Positions 24,201 through 32,927 of a stretch of 64,000 bases of DNA are shown in pieces. Made by a program: the position numbers and the translations under genes. How positions within the stretch are numbered: position 1 is the first letter of the stretch; every line of letters begins with the position of its first letter. The notes below the pieces were generated by a model. It did no database searches. It saw only the letters and a list, made by a program, of their open reading frames with translations, and was not told where the DNA came from. The DNA comes from Gnetum montanum (taxonomy: Eukaryota; Streptophyta; Gnetopsida; Gnetales; Gnetaceae): contig MNCI01006929.1 of assembly GCA_015680685.1 (NCBI GenBank), positions 824,726 to 888,725 of the forward strand, in the 5' to 3' direction.

Positions 24201-24622
24201 ATGATCCTTGGGCAAAAACCTTAATTACCTTAGCAAAAAGAAGTGTATTAGGGAATTAATGAGATAAAGGCTCTTCAATGGCCTTGTTATCCCATCTTAA
24301 TTGAGACTAATGATTAGCAACCACATTCTTGGATTTTTTTTCTATCCACCATTGTTAAATTAAACTCTTATAAAATCACTAGTCATTATATCATATGATG
24401 GCTCATTACTGCTTTATACATAAGGAAGCAAAAGGCACTCTAGTCCATGTGTACAAAAATGCAATATCCAAACACATAGTACCTAAATTTCTTAAGGGCA
24501 TACACCATCATCATTAATTCTTTTTCTATTATGGTGTAATTAATTTGTGCACCCATAATATTTCTACTAGCATAATGGATTTGAATTGTATAATTTTAGC
24601 TCTTCATTTGAATCTTCATCCA
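24200..24622 (-). pseudogene. RNase H end, element E
   Basis: Homologous to 44200-44640 of D: equivalents of the TDHxAIxxL and NFRHYML-like segments of the gypsy RNase H are recognisable at DNA level, around 24380-24560. Cut at 24622 by the start of LTR F. Confidence 0.65.
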
Positions 24623-25307
24623 TGATGAGTCATGAATTTGCTGGCTATGATATCACAATTGTGATATCCCATGGGCCATGATATTGCGTACATGATATCA
24701 CAGCTGTGATATCACATCAGCCACGATATCGCGTATGCGATATCCCAACTCATCGCCAGTTCTATAAATAAGAGGCGACTCTTCCTTGTTTCTCAATTTT
24801 AGCTTTACATTGTAGCTAGACTCTAGTAGTTTTATCCCTCTAGAGTTAGATTATTTCCTGGTGTATGCCCATAGTGTGGTGAATGTAATTGTACAACATC
24901 CTTTATTCGAGTGTGACGTACTTTGACATGCACATGACCAGCAAAAAAGATCAAGATTCCTTCATCATTGCAGCATTCACTTTGTTTATTTATTTATTTA
25001 ATTATTATTTACTACTTTCTTAATTAGTCTCTCTCACCCTGAAACTCATGTTAGAATGTGGAATGAGTACAACTTTATTACAAGCATTTAAGTGTGACTA
25101 CTTGGTAACCCAGTAGTGTACCTAGGATCTACGCTTGGTAATCCTAGGGGTAGTCGTGCACGAAGTCCAAGATGTGTATGGATAATCAAGGAATGGATGC
25201 TCATCGTACTTAGGCTAGATTATATTCTCTCTTACCCTTTCCTCCTAGCTTAGTTAATATTACTTTCCATTGCCTTCAGGAGTAGCATTAGATTAGGATC
25301 ACATCAT
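24623..25307 (+). repeat. LTR F, 3'-truncated, inserted in element E
   Basis: Begins TGATGAGTCATG. Its U3 has six GATATC sites between 24649 and 24744 and a TATAAATA near 24764. The R/U5 part follows the family (AATAAAGAT-like near 24939, TTGGTAA repeats near 25105-25140). Similarity stops at CACATCAT near 25307, about 150 bp before the normal end. It may be a broken solo LTR or an element end. Confidence 0.85.
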
Positions 25308-25721
25308 TGGTGGCTTCATCAATTTTTAATCATGATTCAAAACACAATATCTAATTTTTGAATGATTCATGCTTGTAGAATAAGTGTATCTCTGTGTGCA
25401 ATCGCACATCACGTAACTTATTAAATTTTTTAAAGCTAATTTTTACTTGGCATTATGATCTCTAAAGTATTAGATTTGTACACTTCAATAGATTTGATTT
25501 AATCACCATTACATGTGTTGATGCATAAATTTTGGTCATGCCAACACCGAAAAAACTCGTTTGAGGAGACTATTGCGTAGGACGTCTCCCGTATGGGTAC
25601 GGAAACCTAGGAATAGTCTCAGCTGGAGAGAGCCATGTGACCAAGTGATAGAGAGAGAGAGAGAAAACATAGAGAGAAATAAAGCATGAAAAGAAAAACT
25701 AAAGGAGAGAGAAACAGGAAC
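25308..25721. other. Unassigned sequence with GA-rich tract
   Basis: No coding domain seen. A (GA)n-rich tract lies near 25650-25680. A 74-codon minus-strand frame at 25536-25760 overlaps this tract and the first minisatellite unit and is not convincing. It could be the edge of another LTR or transposon that contains the tandem repeats. Confidence 0.4.
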
Positions 25722-26313
25722 CATCGACAAGATGCATGGTTGTGTTGCCGCAAGAATCATGTGTAGCTACGATCAAACATCACCAATGCCCTGCGAACCG
25801 CCAACTGCATAAATATAAATCCACCACCACCACATGCCATTTGCTGAAATAAAAGAAGATGAAGAGAAGATCCATCGACAGGATGCATGGTTATGTTGCC
25901 GCAAGAATCATGTGTAGCTGCGATCAAACATCACCAATGCCCTGCGAACCGCCAACTGCATAAATATAAATCCACCACCACCACATGCCATTTGCTGAAA
26001 TAAAAGAAGATGAAGAGAAGATCCATCGACAGGATGCATGGTTATGTTGCCGCAAGAATCATGTGTAGTTGCGATCAAACATCACCAATGCCCTGCGAAC
26101 CGCCAACTGCATAAATATAAATCCACCACCACCACATGCCATTTGCTGAAATAAAAGAAGATGAAGAGAAGATCCATCGACAGGATGCATGGTTATGTTG
26201 CCGCAAGAATCATGTGTAGTTGCGATCAAACATCACCAATGCCCTGCGAACCGCCAACTGCATAAATATAAATCCACCACCACCACTTGCCATTTGCTGA
26301 AATAAAAGAAGAT
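25722..26313. repeat. Minisatellite, four copies of a 151-bp unit
   Basis: The word CATCGACA starts units at 25722, 25873, 26024 and 26175, exactly 151 bp apart. Copies differ at only a few positions (for example GTAGCTG against GTAGTTG), far less than the decay of nearby elements, so the array is young or homogenised. Each unit carries GTTGCCGCAAGAATCATG, a CCACCACCACCAC run and AATAAAAGAAGATGAAGAG. No frame runs through it. Confidence 0.95.
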
Positions 26314-26340
26314 AGAAAGAACCACATGCCATCTGCTGAA

Positions 26341-26478
26341 AATAAAAGAAAATCTGCCAACGTCCAACTACCCAAATTGCTCAAAAAATAAAAGAAAATC
26401 TGCCGACGTCCAACCGCCCAAATTGCTCAACAAATAAAAGAAAATCTGCCGACGTCCAACTGCCCAAATTGCCCATTA
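26341..26478. repeat. Three copies of a 46-bp tandem repeat
   Basis: AATAAAAGAAAATCTGCC begins units at 26341, 26387 and 26433, each with CGTCCAAC and CCCAAATTGC. The AATAAAAGAA start is shared with the 151-bp units just upstream, so the two arrays may be related. Confidence 0.9.
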
Positions 26479-27417
26479 CTGGAAAAAAAGAAAGAAAGAG
26501 AAACCATTGGCAACCACCCAGGGAGAGAGTAGGTTAAGTCCATGGCTTCATGGCCCTGACCTCATTGGCTTAGGCTTCCTGGCCTGACTTCTCCTCTCCT
26601 CTCCTGCTCAACTCCATTACCTTGATGGCTTTTTATAACCAATTTTAGGGTTAGGGTAACCCATCTTTTTTTTTTCTTTTTTTTTTAAAAATAAACAAAG
26701 GCCCCATGCCAAGCAAGCATGGGCTATGCCAATGACATCAACCTTATTTTTTAAACTTTGAGGCTTTTCATGGATTTTTCCTCACCACCATTCATATATA
26801 TTTAATTATTATTGTCTTTACCATTTTCTTTTATCATTGTCCTAATTCTTATCTTCCAATCACCAAAAATAAATAGGGAAAAATAAAAATCTACTCCATG
26901 AGATGCCCCCCTGCCCCCCCTTCTTGGTCCCCCGCCCACTACCAACCTACCCACCAGTAACCAACTTTGCCACTTAGCCAAAACTTATTTAATTTTTATC
27001 ATCATATGGTTCGCTAATTCAAATTCCACTATTTAGTTGTTGAAATTAATTCATCACTATGTAGTTATCGAACCATCACTCCCACTTACAAGTAATGATT
27101 ACTTGAAATAATCTAAATTTACTTTTTAAACACTTTGAATTAAAAAAAAAATTTAACTAATACTCTAACATATACATGTTTTTAATATATTATCTAGACT
27201 TATCTAAGTATACATATAGGTTATATATATATGTTATGATAAAACATTATATAAGTCTATATATGTACTATTTACTATATATATTACTACTAAACATATA
27301 TTAAAATAATTTTATATAAAATTTTATTACTTACTACTATGTATATTAAATATTATATAGCTATATATATATATATATATTTGTTTTTTTTATATTTAAG
27401 TTGTGGGTGGTCACCCA
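26479..27417. other. AT-rich DNA with simple repeats
   Basis: Contains a TATAACC box near 26634, a GCCCCATGC/GCATGGGC inverted repeat near 26701, poly-T and AT-rich stretches and a (TA)n run at 27362-27380. It lies downstream of minus-strand element G and may hold the remains of its 3' LTR, but no termini are recognisable. Confidence 0.4.
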
Positions 27418-28600
27418 AAATATTGTTTTACATATGAAACATTATATGAAAACTGCAATTTCATCCCACTTAGCGTTGATAACTTGTATGTGTCCTTCGA
27501 TAATTATTTCTTGATCTGAAATAGACTAGTCCATATTGTTGAAAACTTATTTGGCTTCTTCATATTCCATAATAAAACGAGATCATTAACTTTAAAAAAA
27601 AATTTCAAGGTCTTTCTATCGAACCATCATTTTACTTGAGAAGCATTCTTTAACAAATTATCTTTAACTTTATCCATTTTGGCTTTTCTTTTAATGAGAA
27701 AAGTCATGAAGCTTATATCTCTATTGTTTTTTTTTTTCACTATACTTTTGTACAAAATCTAGGGCTAAACTTATAATCTTGTTTATAACTCTTGTAGGAA
27801 AACCATAGACTACGTTATAAGCTAATGTCCCAATAGCCTTCTTAAATTTAATACAATCGATCCATAAGCTAGATTGTAGGTAATCAATTCAATTTCCTAT
27901 GTTCCCATCCATTGAATTTTTAATTTAGGAAACAATCTCTTTATTTGTAGATTCAACTAAGCTATTTCCTTGATGATAATAATTTGAAGAAGAAAATGGA
28001 AGATGGATTTTTCTAATGCCCATGTTATAAATTCTTTAGATTGAAAAGTAGGTCCATTATTGGATACCAATACTTCAAGTAGACCAAAACAATTTAGAAT
28101 TTGATCTTCTAAGAACTTAATCACATACGATGCTAAACTTTTTCTTAGAGATTTTGCTTTAGATCATTTAGTAAAATAATTAGTAGCTATGAGAATAAAT
28201 TTATGCTTGACTCTTGAAGGAGCAATTGTGCCAATAAAATTTAAACTCCATTTCTAAAATGGTCTATTCACAATTACCAATTTTAAGGGAGCTCTAGCCT
28301 TTTTGATTTTTGGTTCATGAATTTGATATTTGTAACATCCTTGAATCCTTGTACAAATATCGTGGTACATATTAGGCCAATGAAAACCATAGCAGAGTAT
28401 ATGTTGTATAGTAGACTTACAGGACTCATAAAATAAATTAGAATGATCATGCAACTATTCTAAAATGGAATCAATATGATTATTGCAAACACATTCTAAC
28501 AAGACCCCTCTGAAATCCTTTCTATATAAGATTCCATCTTTATCCAAAAATTTATTTATCTTTTTGATGAAAGCTCTCTTTTAACTTGTAGTTAAATTAC
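27418..28600 (-). pseudogene. Integrase, element G
   Basis: The zinc-finger region and core start are at 28454-28254 (GFHWPNMYHDI, then CYKYQ as the second pair with one Cys lost, PKIKKARAPL). The core has IATNYFTK with Asn for the first catalytic Asp (about 28175) and VSNNGPTF with Asn for the second (about 28050). The C-terminal part has VNDLVLLWN near 27565 and ends near YFG at 27418. Both Asp-to-Asn changes are G-to-A, consistent with decay. Confidence 0.8.
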
Positions 28601-28759
28601 TCGAAACCTTTCTTATGTTAAGGAATTTGAGAATTTCATCATATGAGTTTACTTCATGAGTCTTAATCACACATACTTCATTTTCTCGAGCCATTAACTT
28701 GGCTAATCCCATTCCTTTAACAGTTTTACATATTTCTAATTAAAGCTTGAAACCTTGAA

Positions 28760-29090
28760 GTTTTATGAGTCACTTCCCTCTTTTAAATCTAATTTCATTT
28801 TAAGCTAAGAATTGTTTGACCACAAGCTATATTAGCATAATATGAACTAATGATCTTTCCAAGTAATATTTGAAATGCTGAAGTGCCTTAATGACTACAG
28901 ATGCCTATTTCTCTATATTTAAAAAATTAACTTTTGAACCTTTCAATTGATACCCAAAAAATCTGATTGGTTCATCTTGACCTTCATCTTTTTGATTTAA
29001 AAAGGTAGTAATTGAATCATTTGAAGCAAAAGCATATAACCATAAATATTCTTTTAATTTTGGTTTTACCAAGGGGCTTCTTGGATGGCC
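28760..29090 (-). pseudogene. Gypsy-type RNase H, element G
   Basis: Minus-strand segments LYAF-like start, VLNQKDEGQDEPIRFFGYQL, NFLNIEK and ALQHFKYYLERSLV fit the RNase H that normally follows RT in Ty3/gypsy elements. The catalytic set is not complete. It lies between RT and integrase as expected. Confidence 0.7.
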
Positions 29091-29289
29091 TTTTTAATTT
29101 CTGCTAAAGCTTTCTCTAATTTTTGTGTTTTCTCTACTAAAACATCTTTCTTTAACATATGCCTGAAAGGTTTAGTAATTTTAGTGAATCCAAGAATAAA
29201 TTTCTTAACAAAATTTATCTTTTCAAAGAAAGATCTAAGAGACTTTTTACTTGTAGGATGTTCGATATTTTACACTCCTTAAATTTGGG

Positions 29290-29990
29290 AGTCATTTATA
29301 GCAATTCCTTCTTGATAGATTACATGACCTAGTAAACTTCTAAATTTAACCCCAAAGATACATTTCTTAGGATTTAATGCAATACCATATTCATGACATC
29401 TGTCAAAAACTTATTGAAGATGACCAATATGATCTTCTTTTCTTTTTAAAAAGATAGTGATATCATCCAAATAAAAAATAACAAACTTTCCTATTAAACC
29501 TTTAAAGGCTAAATCCATTTCTCTTTAAAAAGTAGCTCCAACATTTGATAATTTGAATGAAATTCTTTGGTAAGTGAAAGTTCCCATTTGGTAATAAATG
29601 TTGTTTTATATTTGTTATTCTTATCTACCATGATTTGATTATATCCTGGAAAACCATCTAGGAAAGAATATACTTAACAACTTGATAGTTTGATCAACAT
29701 TTCATCAATTTTACACAGTGGGTATTTATCTTATTTAGATGCTTCTTTCAAATTTCTGAAATCCACACAAAGCCTAATATCACCATTCTTCTTTGTTATT
29801 GGAACAAGGTTAGCAAGCCATGTCGATTATTAGATTGGATATATAATTTGAGCTTGCAATAACTTTTTAATCTTAGCTTCCATAGCTTGCCCAAATGATG
29901 GATTAAATTTCCTTTGTTTTGGTTTAGCTATCTTACTACCTTCTATTAAACAAATTTTATGTGTTATCACATTTGGTTTAAAATTTTTAA
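29290..29990 (-). pseudogene. Reverse transcriptase, element G
   Basis: From high to low coordinates: the segment equivalent to VPITKKNGDIRLCVDFRN (about 29800-29750), a KYPLPKIDE-like block, YSFLDGFPGYNQI (about 29660), the catalytic YLDD within FVIFYLDDIT (29490-29455), and GHVIYQEGIAI of the thumb (about 29325). The YLDD box is intact but stops and a frameshift near 29590 break the frame. Confidence 0.85.
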
Positions 29991-30379
29991 GATCATCATA
30001 AGACTAAGTAAATATTCAAAATTATTTTTCAAGAGTAATAATAAATTTTTCTTGAAAATTGAATCTTTTTCCTTTGCAACATTTAACATCTTTAGTATCT
30101 CAGTAGATCCAAAATTCATTTCTTCAAAAGCTTGATCATGTGAATTCTATATATCTTTTCCAACAAGCAATTTTTTGCTGAATTGATGTTCATAATCAAT
30201 CACCTTTTTGGAAATAGAGTTTGTCTTAGACCTTGATGCTATTTCAAGCATGATTTGACTTCCAAATTCCTGCTTATTCCTCAAGAACCTAAGCAATTGA
30301 TCATCATATTCAAATACTTGTAAATGATTTATGTTATTTGATATTGATGGCTAATTTTCTTTCTCAATTTTTATCCTTC

Positions 30380-30830
30380 CATACTTTTCTATCCCTTTCA
30401 CATCTAATGTTGAATCTATTTTTGCTAAGTCATCTGCTATATAATTATCTTCTCTATGCATATGTTGTATTTTACAGTGATGAAATTAATCTAACATTTT
30501 ATAGACAAGTTGTTTATAAGGTTGTAAGAAGGAGCTTTTAACTATAAAATTACCTTTAATCTATTCACAAATTAATCTTGAGTCTCCTTTTATAATGAGT
30601 ATCTTGACTCCATTTTCCAATGCTATTTCAATTCCAATACTTAGAGCTTCATACTTAGCCTTGTTATTCGTACAAGAAAAAGATGGATGAATTGCCTTGA
30701 ATATTTTTGGTGAATCATCTTTTACTAAAGCTATTTCAGCTCTTTTACCTTTGGAGTTATAGGAGCCATCAAAGTATGGTTCCCACTTGCTCTCACCTTG
30801 AGATTCTTCCTTCTTCAAGTTATCAATTTC
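30380..30830 (-). pseudogene. Archaeal-type RNase H placed upstream of RT, element G
   Basis: Well preserved domain. It starts WEPYFDGSYNSKGKRAEIAL, followed by FSCTNNKAKYEALSIGIEIA, KILIIKGDSRLICE, then past a stop a HMHREDNYIADDLAKI end near 30440. Asp, Glu and Asp catalytic positions (FDGS, KAKYEA, GDSR) are present. It is of the additional Tat type (CTNN and YEAL signatures). It lies about 400 bp before RT and after the protease. A (TA)n run at 30926-30949 lies just upstream. Confidence 0.85.
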
Positions 30831-31039
30831 TTGAAGTATGAAAATTATGATTTCAAAAGCTCTTATTTCAATGACTTTATTCTTTCCATTCGAAGTAATT
30901 TTTTCATTCATCAAAGGTTCACTATGTATATATATATATATATATATATTTGATTTTGTTTCCTTTTCCAAGGTAGCCACATATGTATATAATCTATTGA
31001 TATTTAACCAGAGAAATTCTAACTCCAACTTATACTCAA

Positions 31040-31430
31040 CAAAAGACTATGTGAATCTAGGATATCTACTACTTGAATAGGTACTCTACTTTTGATACAA
31101 GGTATAAAAGAAATTTCTAATAAAACATTGGATAACTGATCCACAATCTTCACTCTACCTTTTTCCACTTGAATGATCTTTTTATTGGATTACTCAAGAG
31201 TCAAACCAAGTTTTTTCATATAGACATTGACATAATAGTAGAGGTAGCTCCAAAATCAACCAAACAGTTGTGAAGATATTTATCCTTTAACTTCATTGTC
31301 AAAAGAAAAGGAAGAGCTTCTTTATTAGGAGTATAATCATAGCTATTTTTTGTTTTCTTATCAATGTTAGATGCATAGATTAACTCTGAATCTTTAACTC
31401 TATTTTTAGCTTTAATAAATTTCAAAGCTT
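31040..31430 (-). pseudogene. Aspartic protease, element G
   Basis: Segment 31425-31216 has KALKFIKAKN, then LPFLLTMKLKDKYLHNCLVD and the catalytic motif as DFGAT in place of DSGAT. The flap and C-terminal part (near 31100-31050) are recognisable only weakly. It runs directly into the RNase H region. Confidence 0.7.
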
Positions 31431-31750
31431 TTGTTTGCTAATCTCCTATCTATAATAATTGATATATGCTTATATTGGCCTTTACATGTTTAAGATCCTT
31501 AATCAAATCATATTCTCCATCTCCATAAAATCCTAGTTTCTTCATTCATTTATTAAAAGACTAATTTTGAGTAGATTTCACTACTTGATCTTCCTTACTT
31601 TTATCCTTTTCTGTTCTACTTGATTCAAAAACCTTTCTTTTAGTGGATGGATTAGAAATAACATTAGGAGGCCTAGAAGTAGTTAACCTTTTTATTGATT
31701 AAGGATTATACCAATTTTCCTCATTATTTTTACACTCTTCATTTGAGGAT
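31431..31750 (-). pseudogene. gag C-terminal end, element G
   Basis: Lys/Ser-rich sequence with an NEENWYNP block near 31725 and YDLIKDLKHVKANI near 31500, the segment that normally leads into protease. Cut at 31750 by the LTR of D. Confidence 0.5.
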
Positions 31751-32679
31751 TGATGATTGGTGAGGTACCCCTACTCCTAACCGTACGAATCACAAAGCAT
31801 TGACATGCAATCTAATCGAATTCTATGGACTTTATAGTTTCTAGTGCACTAGTCTTCTAGGAAGTGAATCTGACTTAAGATCATTCATTGTTTTCCCAAT
31901 TACACTTATGATGTACACTGGTATGGTTTAGTGTAATTAAGGCATCTAATTTTTATCATTTTGTATTTTATGGTTTTGGTGTTTTTAAAGAGAGATAAAG
32001 TAATTGGATTAACTAATTAACTAGTATCGAAGTAATCCTAACATAAGCATTCAATTCCACTTTCCTCACACATATTGAACCCACATATCCATTATCAGGT
32101 TACCAAGCGCTACACTACTGGGTGTATCAAGCAATAATGCTGCTAGGATTACCAAGTGAATATATGTTATGCTTGAAGCTATCGTACTTATGTGTTTAAT
32201 CTTTCTAACTTATCTTGCTTAATTACTTCATTATCTTAATTACTAGAAAAAATTTAATAAATAAATAATTGAAAACATTAAATGTATAAATGAAACAATT
32301 AAGCAATCTAGAATGCTGCAAGGTTTATTAGAAAGTTCATCTTTATTTTCGTACACACTGTCATCCTCAAATACAACAATGCTTGAATAAAGATCTATAC
32401 ACTCAATGACTCTTATTGTGGGCACTTGGAAAAAATATTTTAACTTTTAAATGGAAAAACTACAAGAGCTCTACTAATACTATGAAGAATTGATGCTATA
32501 AATGTGGCTGGTGAGCTTGTATTTATAGACTGGAATAGACCCCTGCATTGACAGGGCTGCATCAACACAATAGACTATGTTAACAAGGCCTCGTCAATAG
32601 CACCTAGTTGATGGGGCCTCATCAACGTAATAGAATGCATCGACAGTGCCCAGTTGACATGAAAAACAAAGATTCATCA
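31751..32679 (-). repeat. 3' LTR of element D
   Basis: Reads TGATGAATC at its minus-strand start (32679) and ends near 31751. U3 has a GACGAGGCCT...AACATAG motif (32594-32575) and TATAAATA (32527-32520). The U5 side shares about 300 bp with the truncated 5' LTR at 48031-48335. Its U3 differs from LTRs A, B and F, so D belongs to a separate subfamily. Confidence 0.88.
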
Positions 32680-32697
32680 TACCCCCATAATTGAATG
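32680..32697 (-). promoter_or_regulatory. Polypurine tract of element D
   Basis: Minus-strand ATTCAATTATGGGGGTA lies directly before the 3' LTR, matching the tract in A, B, H and I. Confidence 0.8.
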
Positions 32698-32927
32698 AAA
32701 GCTTGTCATCGAGTTCTTTACAAAATTGGGAAGGTATGGAATTGTTGACTAGTTTTCAACATAAGAAAACAAAAAAAAACAACATAGAAATAATAGTATT
32801 AAGTGCCTAGTGTACGGACCAACACATTACAAAAATTATAGTGTTCAAACACAAAATTGAACACCATGACATGATTCTTCAAAATTGGATAGCACATTCT
32901 TTGATGGTGTGAAGTTGGTGGAGTAGG

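Larger units (their letters stand above)
12960..24622 (-). mobile_element. Element E: truncated Athila-like element, split by B
   Basis: Minus-strand element whose parts line up with element D: RNase H (24622-24200), integrase (24200-23774, then 16530-15881), spacer (15880-13571) and the start of ORF2 (13570-12960). It is cut at its right edge by LTR F at 24623 and at its left edge near 12960. Element B sits inside the integrase gene with a perfect 5-bp duplication CCATT (16526-16530 and 23769-23773). Thus E is older than B. Confidence 0.85.
27418..31750 (-). mobile_element. Element G: Tat-like pol with RNase H before RT
   Basis: Minus-strand Ty3/gypsy polyprotein remnant in the order gag end, protease, archaeal-type RNase H, RT, gypsy RNase H, integrase. 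Upstream it is cut at 31750 by the 3' LTR of D. No LTR of its own is recognisable. The extra RNase H position differs from element C2 in the same window. Confidence 0.8.

Noticed and set aside
25536-25760. 74-codon minus-strand hydrophobic frame
   Set aside because: It runs through a GA-rich tract and the first minisatellite unit; the Ser/Phe/Leu content is a reading of simple sequence.
25722-26313. CRISPR-like array
   Set aside because: The whole 151-bp unit repeats without variable spacers, and the context is plant nuclear DNA.
26645-26656. Telomere-like TTAGGGTTAGGG
   Set aside because: Only two units, and the plant telomere unit is normally TTTAGGG; chance or a trace, not an array.
30561-31080. 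Coiled or membrane protein from the plus-strand frame at 30838-31080
   Set aside because: It lies opposite a clear RNase H domain and includes a (TA)n run; it is a shadow frame.
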